Position numbers and translations under genes: made by a program. From Chiua virens (Eukaryota; Basidiomycota; Agaricomycetes; Boletales; Boletaceae): DNA of 64,000 nt. Positions 1-12,327 of this stretch are shown piece by piece. Positions within the stretch are counted from its first letter, which is position 1, and each line of letters opens with the position of its first letter. The DNA lies in assembly GCA_019787685.1 (NCBI GenBank), contig JAHNUO010000011.1, positions 1,550,001-1,614,000 on the forward strand, read 5' to 3'. Below the pieces are notes generated by a model. That model was not told where the DNA came from, made no database searches, and saw nothing but the letters and a program-made list of their open reading frames with translations.

Positions 1-95
1 GCTCAGCAGGATATGACACTGCAGATCGGGACCGAGAGGGGGGTGATGTTGAGGGATTGGAGAGTGCGCTTGCTATGCCATGGTGAGGTATCGTG
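1..95 (+). pseudogene. 3' end fragment of a CFT1 (CPSF160) copy
   Basis: The first bases match the 3' end of the complete CFT1 gene at about 6895-6985. The residues around QIG, LRDW and the terminal P/H-W-stop region align, including the conserved run encoding VMLRDW. The window edge cuts the copy, so its upstream extent is unknown. It could be the end of another full CFT1 copy or another broken piece like those at 7.3 kb and 36-38 kb. Confidence 0.6.
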
Positions 96-294
96 TGTTT
101 TCTTCTTCGGGTTCGTGCTTGCTTTGGGAAATCGTGTGACGTTCGTTGGTCTACGCTAATCCAAACATAGTAGACAATATACTGAATTGACATTGCGCCA
201 TGCTATTCGTGTTTCTGAGAATCATCAACCTGTTATCGTTCAGGCTCGAGCTCCAAGCCCCGACTTTCTCCGATCCTGTATCTCCAACCAGTCG

Positions 295-542
295 TTACAG
301 TTCATCATCATCACTCCCTGGCTCCCCATCCTCGTTGTACCAGCGAACCAACAATTCCTGGTTATTGACGAAGTACGAATGGACAATGAGTTCGAGAGCT
401 CTACTAGTCGTTTTGCGACCTTCCACGGTGCCGAGCAGTGTGTTGAACACCTTGAGTTTATTAATCCCTTTGTTGTCGCGTATTACTTGGATTATCTGAT
501 GAAGCATACGATTACGACCATATTCGTCACGGCGGGGACGAA
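295..542 (-). CDS. possible 3' exon of an unidentified protein
   Basis: An open stretch of about 80 codons on the minus strand ends in an acidic tail (G-S-D-D-D-E-L then stop). The composition looks protein-like: regular hydrophobic spacing, 'LKVFNTLLG', 'RALELIVHSYFVNN'. I recognise no family and found no convincing upstream exon through 1.2 kb; an A/T run interrupts the frame just upstream of 542. The overlapping plus-strand frame looks less natural. This may be a gene remnant. Confidence 0.25.
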
Positions 543-1416
543 TAAAAAAAATCGTTGACGATCTTTCGGTGGAGGTTTGTTCAGCAGATCAACACAAGGC
601 AGCCAAAGCATTCGGGAGATCCACGAGATCTTCGTTAACTTGAGAGCGGACAGTGTCTACATGATGCCTCTCCACATTCCTCCGTATCAAGCGATCAATG
701 TATACTTGACACAAGATACGCGGAACGCGGCCCCATTTCTTTGCAATGCACGTTACTTAGACGGTGGGCAACTACAAGCAAAACATACCTGAAGTTTTCT
801 ATTGGCTTTCTTGGATGGAATATCTACATAGTAAACATTCACGGTGTTCCTAAAGAGGAATGTCAGAATCACGATATCAACGTCTGAGTCGGAAGACGCC
901 CATATCCCCGGGTGTTTTCTCAAAGGTTAGTCGTCTAAGGGATTAGAGACGCCGGAGGGGAAAACAACCAATATTCTTCGAGTGATTTTTTCGCATTAGT
1001 ACGATGACTGCATATATGATAAAACAGTATTTCCCCGTGAAAATGCGGTTGAGTGTGAAATTACGCGGTGCCTATGCCCGGTCGTAAACGGGCACAGCGG
1101 TACGCAGCAAGGGAGAATAATGCAGCGATAATTTCGAAAGGGAGCATACTGATCGAGAGCCAGCGATAGTCGGAGCTTCAGGCCTCCAGGTTCAAAATGT
1201 GTCACTGGCAGTGGTGAAAGTAAGATGTTGCAATAAATAGTGTGACTAGAGACTCTATCATAAAATGAGAATGATCATTGTGCAAGCATGGTTCAAAGAC
1301 ATCGTAGTGTGACATGTTACACAAACGTGACACATTTGTCACACTAGAGGACGTTTTCATTTTGCTGTGGTGACCGATTTGCAAGTTTGTAGGGAGCTCG
1401 AAGCGAGAAAGTTGTT
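543..1416. other. intergenic stretch upstream of CFT1, nothing recognised
   Basis: Only short overlapping open frames are present and none reads as a known family. The last part before 1417 should hold the CFT1 promoter, but I saw no clear TATA or other element. Confidence 0.4.
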
Positions 1417-4400
1417 ATGCACGCCCTTAGACATGACATTCTTTCTGCAAGTGGTGTGGATTTTGCCGTTTCCCTCAACCTCACTTCTTCCACGTCGTCC
1501 ACCGTCGTAAACATTGTCACCGCAAAATCCAACCTCCTTCGCGTTTATGGCATCCGCGAGCTACCTTCGCCTATCTTCGACCATGTTGAGAGCGAACGTG
1601 ACAAGCGTGCTCGTGTGCGGAAAGGAACAGAGGCAGTCGAGGGTGAAGTAGAGATGGACCAGTCTGGCGAAGGCTGGGTCAACATGGGCACTGTCAAAGT
1701 AAGTGCTTGGTGTAACACGTTCTTGAGAAACGATCTCAAAAGACGAGTCAGTCGAATGTAATCCAGGAACCAGCTACTACGTACCATTTCTATCTGATGC
1801 GTGAACATACACTGCATGGAACTGTCACCGGTATCGACAAAGTCCGTACAATATCGTCTAGCGACGACAAGCTTGACCGTCTCCTTGTCTCCCTCAAAGA
1901 TGCAAAGGTGTGCGTCATCCCCACCCTCTCGGCTTATTCTAAACGAGCACACAGATCGCGTTATTAGAGTGGTCTGAAGCCACACATGACCTCGTTACCG
2001 TGTCTATCCACACCTACGAGCGTTCCCCACAAATGGTATGTGCTACCTCTTTGACCGAGACATGCTGGTTCAATGCTTTACGACAGTCGGTTCTCGACAG
2101 TCACCTCTTCCGTGCCGAGCTCCGCGCAGACCCTTTATCCCGCTGTGCCGCTCTATCCCTCCCCAAGGATTCCCTGGCTATCCTTCCATTTTATCAAACG
2201 CAAGCCGAACTCGATGTCATGGAACAGGACCAAAGCCTTGCCAGGTACTCTTTCCATGTCCATCTAATTGGGATCAAAGCTTACAAGTTCTTCAGAGAAG
2301 TGCCCTACTCTCCGTCTTTCGTTCTAGATTTGGTTGCAGATGTCGATCCAAACGTGCGCAATGTCATCGACTTTGTGTTCCTCCCGGGATACAATAATCC
2401 GACCATTGCTGTGCTTTGCCAATCGGAAAAGACCTGGGCCGGGTAGGTACTGACATTCCTTACAAATTACACGTGCTCATACTATCCGCGAATTACAGCC
2501 GCCTCAAGGAATTCCGTGACACAGGTCGTCTGTACATATTCACCCTCGATCTCCTTAGCCACACATACCCCATCATTACCGCCGTGGATAACCTCCCGTA
2601 TGACTGTCTCTCTCTTCTTCCTTGCGCGCAGTCTATTGGGGGTGTCGTCATCCTTACCGTCAATTCGCTAATCTACGTCGATCAAGCTGCTCGACGCGTC
2701 TCGCTTCCCGTCAATGGGTGGTCTGCGCGTGTCAGCGATATCCACTCTCTTCCACTCGACAAAGATTTGAATCTGAGCTTAGAAGGAAGCAGCCTAGTCT
2801 TTGCAGATGAGAAGACGTTCTTCGTAATCAGAAAGGATGGGATCGTTCATCCTGTGGAAATCATCTCAGACGGAAGGACAGTTTCAAAACTAGTTTTGTC
2901 CCCAGCGCTTGCGCAGACCACCATCCCTGCGGTCACGAAGCAACTTGACGGAGGGATGTTATTTGTGGGTAGCTCAGTCGGGCCGTCGGTGCTATTGAAA
3001 GCGGTGAGGGTCAAAGAAGAGGTCGAAGAGGGTGAAGCAGACGATACAAGTGCGACACCGGCCGCTGTGGTGGACACCAAAAACTCGATGGATATCGACG
3101 ATTTCGAAGATGATGGTGAGTTGATATGTGAACGTGTCTACAAATAGATCACCTGACGGCGGAACCTATGCAAGATTTGTATGGCGAATCGAAGTCTGTG
3201 ACCCAAATGGCCGCTAATGGCGTTGCCCCTGGAGCACGTTCATCGCGGACGCGCTCAGTGGTCCACCTGTCGTTGTGCGATTCGCTTCCTGCGTACGGAC
3301 CGATCGCAGACATGACGTTCTCGTTGTCGAAACTTGGGGTACGTCACATAACTCCCTTTATCGCATGAGCACGCATATACTCACGTGTCTCATCGGGTTT
3401 CTGTGTATTTGCCTGTTATCTGTTTGATGGTGGCTGGTTCTTCTCTATAGGAACGATATGTTCCTGAACTCGTGGTCGCAACAGGAAGTAGTCATCTGGG
3501 GGGTTTTACCCTTTTCCAGGTACGCGATACACTCAATGTTTGCGCCCCTTGCTTCCTTGCTAACCATTAATATTCTCGGTGTCCAGCGTGACCTCCCCAT
3601 TCGTACAAAACGCAAACTCCACGTTTTGGGTGGGGCCCGTGGGATCTGGTCCATACCCGTTCGGCAGTCTCACAGAGTCAATGGCACGTCATATGAAAAA
3701 ACCGGTAGTGGGCTGTTTGCCGAAGAATGCGATACAATCGTCATCAGTACTGACGCAAATCCATCGCCTGGGGTATCGCGCGTGCGTTTCTCCACCCTTC
3801 CTCGAGGTGTACGGAGATGTACTCAGCAATTGAATGGGATAGATTGCAACTAGGACAGCTAAGGCGGATTTAGCTATTCCGACGCGTATACCGGGGACCA
3901 CTGTCGGTGCCGGTCCCTTTTTCCAGCGGACGGCCGTTTTGCACGTGATGACAAACGCTATACGCGTTTTGGAGCCAGGTGCGTGTTCTGGTGCTCCGAC
4001 GTATCACATTGGTTGATTGATGTGGGCAGATGGGTCCGAGAGGCAGATCATCAAGGATATGGACGGAACTTGCCTCGTGCACGGATCAAGGCGTGCAGCA
4101 TATGTGATCCCTTTGTGTTGATCCTTCGAGAGGACGACACGATTGGCCTGTTCATTGGTGAAATGGAGCGAGGCAAGATTAGGAGAAAAGACATGTCGCC
4201 TATGGGTGAGAAGGTAATATATGATGTTATTCTTACCATGGATGGAGTACTGACGGTGTTCTCAGTCATCCCGGTATCTCACAGGATGTTTCTATACAGA
4301 CAAGTCGGGTCTTTTTGAGATGACGACAACCGATGGTACTGTCACAGCTGGCGCTGACAAAACCATTACCTCAACTCTTCAAACCGTGGTGACTGCAGGG

Positions 4401-6979
4401 CATAACAGCCAATGGTTGGCGCTTGTCCGGCCGCAAGGGACCATGGAGGTTTGTCGGCTCGCCACCTTTGATGTAAAAAATCGTGATCCCGTTTCCAGAT
4501 ATGGTCTCTCCCAAAGCTGACGCTCGTATTTTCGACCGGGGCAATCACTGCGCTTGAACCAGTGCTGAATGACACCTTTGATCCGCCTGCACTTTCGCCT
4601 CTTCAGGATCCTCCACGCAAGCCACAAGACCTGGATATCGAACAAATCCTCATTGCCCCGCTTGGAGAGTCGGCTCCAATACCTCACCTCTTTGTGTGCC
4701 CATCCCGCTTACTCGTGGTTTCGCTGTCTAATTAAACTGCAGGTATTCATGCGTTGTGGACACTTGGCAATTTACGACGCTCATTCCATTTCGCCACCCA
4801 CACCTCCGTCCGGCGGGCGCTCCGCCTGTTTGAAAATTAGTTTCGCCAAAGTTTTGACGCGAAATATTTGAGCTATCGAAACAGGAAGAGGCAGAAAAAA
4901 CCAGTGCTCGCGGAGCAGAAGCGGATATTCCGCACATTTGTTCCGTTTGTCACGTCTCCGACGACCTCGAACGTCAACGGAAGCCACACGCTTACCGGCG
5001 TTTTCTTTACGGGTGACAGACCAAGCTGGATATTACGCACAGATCGAGGTGGCCTCAAGTTGTTCCCGAGTGGACATGCGGTCGTCCATGCTTTTACAGC
5101 GTGCTCGCTGTGGGAGTCAAAAGCGGAATTCTTGGTATACTCGGACGAGGTAAATGGGTGACGCCCGAACCCTGATCAACTTTCGGTCGAGTCGTTTGGC
5201 TAAAGGGTTTTTTCTGTAGGGCCCTAGTCTTTTGGAGTGGATGCCTGACATTGAATTGGACACCTCGCTGCCGAAACGTTCCCTTCCGCGGTCTCGACCG
5301 TACTCCAACGTCGTGTTCGAGCCATCCGCATCACTGATCGTTGCTGCGTCCACATTGCAAGCGCGATTCGCCTCATACGACGAGGATAATAACATCCTTT
5401 GGGAGCCAGATGGTGAGCGTGTGGTCGAGATCCGTGGTAGACGAAACCTAAAGAGGCGTAGGCGCAGGGGTTTCATTCCCGCAATGTGACTGCTCGACGC
5501 TGGAGCTTATCTCTCCTGACAATTGGATGACGATGGATGGGTGGGTCGGCTCAGCGTTATTGGTATGAAAGGGATTTGCTGATGGGTTCCAAGATATGAA
5601 TTTGCGCCCAATGAATACGTGAATGCCCTAGAGTGCGTGACATTGGAGACGTTGAGCACGGAATCTGGGAGTAGAGATTTTATTGCGGTTGGAACGAGCA
5701 TCGATCGTGGCGAGGATTTGGCTGTCAAAGGCGCAGTGAGTGATTCGACGCACCCTGCGTATGATCCTATTCGCTCATGCTTCTCAGACGTACATTTTCG
5801 AGGTTGTCGAAGTCGTACCTGACCCGTCGTGCCCCATTCAGCGATGGTATAAACTGAAATTGCGTGTTCGTGACGATGCCAAGGGTCCTGTGACTGCGCT
5901 CTGTGGAATAAATGGTTATTTGGTGTCATCGATGGGTCAAAAGGTGGCGTCGAGAGCGTGCTCGGTGAATGATGGCGCGAGTTGATATGAATGTTTCAGA
6001 TATTTGTCAGAGCCTTTGACCTCGACGAACGCCTCGTGGGTGTCGCGTTTCTGGATGTCGGTGTCTATGTGACCAGTCTACGCGTGCTCAAAAATCTATT
6101 ATTAATTGGAGACGCGGTGAAGAGCGTCTGGCTTGTTGCTTTCCAGGTATGTGTGTTTCCATTTCGATTTTAAAGATGTACGTATACGTGAATGCTTGAC
6201 TCCAGGAGGACCCGTATAAACTTGTGATTCTGGCCAAGGATATTCGACGGACGTATGCGACCAATATTGACTTTTTCTTTACGAACGGAGAACTGTCCAT
6301 TGTTCTCGACGATGAAGAGGGTGTATTGCGACTACTTAGCTACGATCCAAGTGGTAATTGGGTTATCTGTTGATTAATTCCGCGTCTTCGATGACCAATT
6401 TCTTTTTTTAGATCTCGACTCTCGAGGTGGACAGCACCTCTTGTGTCGTACAGAGTTCCACTGCCACAAGGAGTGCCGAGCTTCTTGTACGATTGCACGG
6501 CGAACGAAGGAGGACAATGAGATTCCACAGGCGAAGCTCATCACCGGTGCGCCCCTTAGACTTTCGCTACCCAAGCGCCGAGGCTGATACAGTTCTTCCT
6601 CTTATTTCAACAGGATTCACAGACTGGCTCGTTGTCCGCGCTGACCCCCGTCGATGAAGGCGCTTTCAAGCGATTACACCTCCTCCAAGGTCAGCTGGTA
6701 CGGAATGTCCAGCATGTCGCAAGTCTCAATCCGAGAGCATACCGGTGCATATCTTTTCACCTTTACGCGTGCTTCGGACTGTTATCTGACCTCGGGCATT
6801 CCCAGGATCGTCCGGAACGACGCCGAGTCCAAGCCCTTGTCCAGGGGCGTCCTGGATGGCCAACTGTTGGGGGCGTTTGAGGAGCAGAGTATACAGGGTC
6901 AGCAGGAGATGACGCGGCAGATTGGGACGGAGAGAATGACGGTGTTGAGGGATTGGAGTGCGCTTGCCGTCCCGTGGTG
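1417..6979 (+). CDS. CFT1: CFT1/CPSF160, cleavage and polyadenylation specificity factor large subunit
   Basis: Large scaffold subunit of the nuclear mRNA 3'-end cleavage and polyadenylation complex, a three-beta-propeller protein of the MMS1/DDB1/SF3B3 superfamily. The start MHALRHDILSASGV fits the family N-terminus. Successive exons read in order: 'LHGTVTGI', 'RCAALSLPKDSLAILPF', 'NYNNPTIAVLC'-like, 'GRLYIFTLDLLSHTYPII' and the acidic segment near 3050-3115. The central region includes 'YGESKS' and 'VPELVVATGSSHLGG', and the C-terminal CPSF_A region ends in 'TVLRDWSALAVPW'. Introns are short; examples are 2036-2086 (GTATGT..ACAG), 2444-2498 and the one starting near 3116. I estimate about 1,400 residues after splicing. 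I did not resolve every splice site, but nothing looks broken. Partial copies of this gene lie at 1-95, 7323-7680 and 36421-37990. Confidence 0.85.
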
Positions 6980-7322
6980 AGGCTTTGAGTGTGATCTTTT
7001 CCTGATGTTGTTTTCAGAAACTTTTTTTCCTATGCACTTGATGGTTGCGAGTGGTCTTTGTTGGATGGTCGACAAGCTGTGTGTGTACGCTTCCAGTGAG
7101 TTTGCGAACGACGGATCGGCATTTGTAGTGCGGTTTACTACGACAATGCAGTACTCGAGCGGCCACAAGCGAACTACTTGCGTGTACAACATGTATTTGT
7201 GGCTGTATGACAGGGAATTTAATGGGCAGTTCCTTCTTCTCATCTAGCACTTTCTTGAAGGTGCCAAAACCCTTCCGGGTCTCCTCAAAACTTTGTGTTA
7301 CTGTAGTTGTGTCCTGGATACT

Positions 7323-7680
7323 AGCAACATACTGACAGACTCTCATTTGAGTCTACTAGAAGGAAGCAGACGAGTCCTTGCAGATGAAAGAACGCGCTTC
7401 GTAATCAGGAAGGAATGGACCATCTTCAAGCTGCTTATTTCGGACAGTTTCAACTTTCAGCTCCAGCACTTGCCGGTGCGGAAACCATTACTCATGCGGT
7501 TACGAGGCTACTCGACGGGGGGATGTTACCGCTGGACTATCGGTGCTGTTGAAAGCAGTAAGGATCGAGGAAGAGACGCAGCACGACAGTACGAGTACAG
7601 TACCGGCCGCTGCAGTGGATACTAAAAACAAGATGCATATCGACAATCTTGAACTTGAAGACGATGGTGAGTTAGTACTA
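7323..7680 (+). pseudogene. decayed internal fragment of CFT1
   Basis: This segment matches the CFT1 part at about 2775-3120: 'SLLEGSRRVLADERTRFVIRK' against 'SLEGSSLVFADEKTFFVIRK', followed by shifted-frame matches to 'PAVTKQLDGGML', 'LLKAVR', 'VPAA-VDTKN' and the acidic 'DDGE' end. The copy retains the 5' splice site that follows GATGATG in the parent (here GACGATGGTGAGTTAG). That indicates DNA-level duplication rather than a reverse-transcribed copy. Frameshifts interrupt it and neither end of the gene is present. Confidence 0.8.
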
Positions 7681-7865
7681 GTGCCAAAGGCCCGCCCCGA
7701 CTTGGACCTGCGGCCCCTATCACGCTCATGGCCAAGCTTATGATGATCTGCCATATCAAAGTTGTGCGTACTAACGTAGTGTGCCTCTCACCTCGCAAAC
7801 CCCGCCGGCTATGGTAAAATTTTACCGTATACGCCATTCTAATTGAATCGCTGCACTAAACGCAG

Positions 7866-9875
7866 GTACCTTCATCATCAGGCTTCAAGACAGTCAAGTG
7901 AGTTCAGTTCACCATCTCTTGTTCAAACATTCTAACTCTGACTTGCTTGCCCTACTTTGTGATCGATGACTGCTTCTTGTTGGCAGAGATTACTATGGCC
8001 TCAAAGCACAGTTGCAGGTCATACAAGCCGAGGATTTGCAACGAGTTGATGCATCGTTTCTAAGGATAAGCCCGTCCCGTTCAATAACTTGAAAGCAGAG
8101 AAAAATAATGACTGCAAAGGTGAGGATATCCAATTCAAAGTGTCTTATCCCTGAACATGCAGCTCCTGGTCGCGACAGAAGGCGACATCATAGATCCGGA
8201 TTTACTCTTCGAAGGTTGAGGATAACTAATTTGTAATCTCACCCCAACAGAATCCCGATCACTAACGCCTTCGATAACCTGCAATCTACCTGCTTCCTAT
8301 ACCAATTTCTTCGATTCACTTGATGCTGAGCTAGCTAAAGTGGAAACGTTTTACTTCCAAGTCGAGCGAGAATAGAAGATTCATCAACGTACCATATTGC
8401 TCACAAAACAGCTTGATTAGCTCGAAACACACCGCAAAATATTCTACGTCGGTACTCTCCGTTGTAGGTGGTACACGTGACGTTGACTCGTCAGTTTGTT
8501 AGGAAACCTTCGAGTCCTCGAAAACTCAGAGTCGCGCCAGGGGGACACACGGGTCGGTCGTCCTGGATACACTTTTATCATTGACCCGATGGTTCTCTCG
8601 CCTCAAAATGAACCACAACGAGCCTCACCAAGCTGAGAGCGGTTTCCACGACATGCATGGTTACGAACAGGCGAAAATGCGACTGCGAAAGGCGGTTTTT
8701 TACATTACCGATATGTTTGACTTGAAACATCAATGTTACGCATCCCTTGCACGACGCAGCTATATATATTTCTTTCTGTGGAATATATCTTGTCTTCGAA
8801 TGGGATGCTAATATGTTATTTATCTCTGCAGCTGTCTCGAAGTCTTGAATAATTACCGAGCGAGTCTTCTCTTTCTGCCAACCTGTTAATATTTTCTGAC
8901 TTGTGAAGGGTTTTCTTGCTCAAAGATTCTCAACCTTACTGGCTTTCGCAGAGTTCTAAGAAGATACACTAAAATTACTAGGCTTCCTGTCAGAGACGTC
9001 CATGTGAAAGTGAAGGTATGCGACAGTAACTGGACAATGGCCTTGGAATGCTCAAGGATCGAGTTCTTGTAGGTAGAGAACTTTGCCTCTGCCCCATGCG
9101 CGAGGAAATGGAGCACCTTTTCGCCATGCGATTTGGTGCGTCCTCTTTACGCAGGAGTTTCATTTTCATTTAACACGCAGACCTTGCATTCAGAACACGG
9201 AGACAGAAAGAAAGCAATGGATCACCTTCAAGTCATACAGTTATCTGCGACGCATTATGCTAGCGCTCTGCGTTCCGGGTTATGGCTGGGACTAGCACTT
9301 CCTGCAATTGCTGATGGTTTCTACTTGTGTGAGAATGTACTATCTCAGTATCATATGATATGCTGACCTGGTTAATAGTCTTTCGTCGTGACGAACATAC
9401 AGTCACTCCCATCATGGGATATTCTGCTTTTCATTTACTCCATATTCGTCCTTCCCGTACTGCTCGCGTTATTCATTGGCATCAATATTCTCGCGTGGAC
9501 ACAAAAAGAAATTGATTATGCATTCGTTCTTGGTGCGTCACTCTCTCCGTACCTTGTCCACTCTTCAACTTTGACAATCTGCACGGAATTAAATCCCGAA
9601 TCGATGCTTGATCATCGTACATACTTTGAGGCATGCGTTTTATACTTACCGATCGCGATCTCGTTTAACTCGGTGCGAAAGCTTCCTTCTTTTCTCTTGC
9701 GCACTCTCGCCTATGCATTTTGGTTCTCCTTGGTTCAGGTTGGTCCCCCAACTGTATAGCCTTTGGTCTGGCTCGGTCTCACTTTCGTGGTCATGTTCAG
9801 CCCGATTCGTGGAAAGTTTCCATCAAATACCCAGGCCCTGCACATCACTAATTGCAGAGAGTTAACGATGGTCGA
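7866..9875 (+). pseudogene. SYG1/XPR1-like phosphate exporter pseudogene (SPX and EXS domains)
   Basis: Pieces of a SYG1/XPR1 family membrane protein occur in order. The SPX part reads 'DYYGLKAQLQVIQAE' (about 7990) and 'FFDSLDAELAKVETFYFQVERE' (about 8310-8372). Then come 'EQAKMRLRKAV' (about 8665), 'LNNYRA' and 'ILNLTGFRRVLRRYTK' (about 8915-8975). 'HGDRKKAMDHLQ' and 'LRSGLWLGLALPAIADG' follow (about 9195-9320), then the EXS core 'LLALFIGINILAWTQKEIDYAFVL' and 'PSFLLRTLAYAFWFSL'. In-frame stops at 8373-8375, 8418-8420 and 9757-9759 (the last where the family has Trp in 'PPTxWPLVWLG') and the lack of a C-terminal EXS end show it is dead. Intact members move phosphate across membranes and bind inositol pyrophosphates through SPX. 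Confidence 0.75.
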
Positions 9876-10092
9876 AGCTGTGAGTCTGTGATTGCACCAA
9901 TTGGGAAACATGGCCAGCGGAGTCACACCGTCATCGTATCGGGTAAGTTTTCACTGGGAACGTTGAGTGCTGTGCTTGAGCGGTGAATAAGAAGGAACTG
10001 TACAGTTGTATTACTAATCCATTCCCTTGGCATCGTTTGCAGAAAACTGAGACTAGCGGACAAAACCCCCAAGTTGTGGACTCTTCATTGCC

Positions 10093-10611
10093 ATGACTAG
10101 TTTTCTTCACAGAGGGTGTTCGCAAATTTTCAATGCTGTTCATGACGCTATACCCAGGTTGAGTAGTTGGGTACAACAATTCCTAGACACTGTTCGGGAA
10201 AGTGCTCGTAGACTACTCAGTTGGGTTTGGCACCATGCCACGGTTGCTGTCCTTGCAGCAAGAAACTTTGGTAAGTCAAAAGTAGTTGCTTTTGGTGACA
10301 ACATGACTCGTTCGATAATCACCTTTTTGACATAACCCAGCTGCTGCCCACCCGATCGCCTTCGCTGTGCTCATTTTAGCCATCTTCGCTCTTCCAATCA
10401 TGAAGATGATCATTGTTGTGGTACTGGGTTTTGGGCCAGGTGGGGTCAAGGCGGGTATGTACTTGATGCCGTCGAGCCGTTCGATCATTCAACAAGCTTT
10501 CACTGCTCCTAGGCTCGCTCGCTGCAGGGATTCAGTCGGTATTCTATGGTGGATTTGTGCCTCCTGGCTCCATCTTCTCGCTTTGCCAATCCTTTGGTGC
10601 AGGGTTTTGAT
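10093..10611 (+). CDS. IFI6/IFI27 (ISG12, Ifi-6-16) family small hydrophobic protein
   Basis: Three exons: 10093-10270, 10341-10454 and 10513-10611, with introns GTAAGT..CCCAG and GTATGT..CCTAG. Spliced, they give about 129 residues. An N-terminal amphipathic segment rich in Ser/Arg/Trp is followed by a hydrophobic helix (about residues 64-83, 'FAVLILAIFALPIMKMIIVVV'). The family-type Gly/Ala-rich end follows: 'LGFGPGGVKAGSLAAGIQSVF', then 'GGFVPPGSIFSLCQSFGAGF'. The 'GFxxxGVxAGSLAAxxQS' pattern is diagnostic of the Ifi-6-16 family as I know it. Animal members are interferon-induced mitochondrial or ER membrane proteins affecting apoptosis; the role in fungi is unknown to me. Both junctions keep the frame, so the gene looks intact. 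Confidence 0.75.
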
Positions 10612-11216
10612 GAGGCCGTAGTGTAATCAGAATTTTTCATGTCTAGTCGTGTCATGTACCTGCAAGCTGACTTCCGTCGTTGGAAATGAATCAGAAGTTT
10701 CAAAATCAAGAATTTGGAATATCGAATGATACTGCTCGATAAAGGTCATTGATCATCGAGAAGCCTGGGGTGACTTGTTCTCCGTGCAGTCACAGTATTG
10801 CATGTAGAACAATGCCATGACCACGACGTTATTCGCAGCCAAAGTTGAATGGAAACGACGCAGATTTCAGTGTGGTAGGAATTCAAAGAACACGGCAGTC
10901 TTGGATTCAACGGCTTTACTGTATTATCTGATCTATGTCTGAGCCAGTGTCATAGATAGTGAGAAAGAGAGCAGGGTATCACAACCTTAGCGCTCCCGAA
11001 CTCGACTCGGTCAACTAGAGTGCAGGCAGGCCCTTGCCAAGCAATCGCTGCAAAGAAAAAAGGCTAGTGATCTCAAATTAACACTTCGAGTACCACCGCT
11101 AAAGCGCTTCCTCCGAACAGATTAAGAATACTGTTCGTCGTAGGGCTCCATGAAGTGACTCGGATGGGGCTTGCTCGACTTGTCGCGGTCGCGGTCGCAA
11201 TGTACGAATTCCAAGC
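10612..11216. other. intergenic, nothing recognised
   Basis: About 600 bases with no supported gene. It serves as the shared 3' flank of the IFI27-like gene and the carboxypeptidase pseudogene. Confidence 0.4.
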
Positions 11217-12112
11217 TTACACAGTAGCCAACGGAAAGACGTAGTCCGATGGCGTTACACCATTCCCGTGATAAATAGCTGCTTGACCAGTCATGATTTC
11301 GCCCGCAAGGGAGGACGCTTTCCCTCCGACAACGCTGACCGTCCCAGAACTGGTGTTACTCACCAGTCCAGTTTGGTTGTTACCAAAGATGAATTCACGG
11401 ACGAGCGTGAGAACCTGAATTGGGACATTAACGAAGGTGAATAACATGTGAACGCTCCCTCACTGAGATGGGGTTGGTGTACCCCAGGAGATGTCCTGTA
11501 TGGTCAACAAGGACGTACTTTCAACCACGTTCCTGATGGACGATACCAGCAAACTCGTCGGCGTCGTTGTACCATGGGAAGGTTTTGCGCGTGAAACCTT
11601 GGATTCCCCCAAACGTAGTATTATGAGCCACAAAAAGTCTGCCATGCCAGTAATCTGCAAGGTCCACAGCATCGCACTTGGATGGCAACTATGCATATGA
11701 GCAGTTGAGCAGACTATAGTGACGAGGATTGAAGAGGAGGCCCACCTTGGGAACCAAAGTGAGGGACGAGCGAATTGTCATTTCCAGAATATATGACAAT
11801 GGATACCCCATGCGCGGTGGCATTCGTGGCAAGCTCTGTCAGGAATGCCATGGGTCTGAGTTTTTTGAGTATCTCATCGTGCAGGTTATGACAAACACTC
11901 ACTCAACGCCTGGAAAACTCAACGTCAGTAAATATGTCTGTTTGAATAAAGGATTGAAGCTCACTTGGATCACCGTAGATATTTCCTATGACCAGGTTGT
12001 GTCAGTCCACTACAACCACCCAGAAAGCTTTCTCACTGGAACCATTACTAGCAGCCGGATCAAACACGAAAGGGGTCTCTTCCGACCAAAACTTGCTCGT
12101 CGGCGCATGAAT
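11217..12112 (-). pseudogene. 3' part of a serine carboxypeptidase (peptidase S10) gene split by a transposon
   Basis: Minus-strand pieces of a fungal secreted S10 carboxypeptidase occur in order: 'AIHAPTSKFWSEETPF' next to the transposon, 'MAFLTELATNATAHGVSIVI', then 'YSGNDNSLVPHFGSQ' (the Asp of this block is a catalytic residue in the family). 'FGGIQGFTRKTFPWYNDADE' and 'FAGIVHQERG' follow, and the C-terminus reads 'LTLVREFIFGNNQTGLV' plus a Ser/Gly-rich tail. A TGA at 11521-11523 stands where the family has Trp (ERG-W). The catalytic His block (GH near 'DHTGHL') has lost its downstream context. The remaining upstream coding part lies beyond the Harbinger element, at 15464-15904. Confidence 0.8.
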
Positions 12113-12148
12113 AGGGTGGTTCAGTATTGAAATCGGAGGTCGATTTGG
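12113..12148 (+). repeat. left terminal inverted repeat of the Harbinger-like element
   Basis: About 36 bp pairing with 15428-15463. The subterminal region carries further internal 'GGACTGGTTTTGGA'-like repetition, and the right end holds several 'CCAAATCCATTCC'-like repeats. Confidence 0.85.
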
Positions 12149-12327
12149 ACTGGTTTTGGACTGGTTTTCGTTCGTCGATTTCAGACCACAGATCGAAATC
12201 TGTTTTGGCGCGGATTTCGGCCTCGGTCGGCACTGTCCATCTGAGTTTGAATCAGGCTGCATGCCGCACTGTACTGCTATTATGGTTCTATCTGCTACAG
12301 GCTTCTACGCTTGAACCACTATTTACC

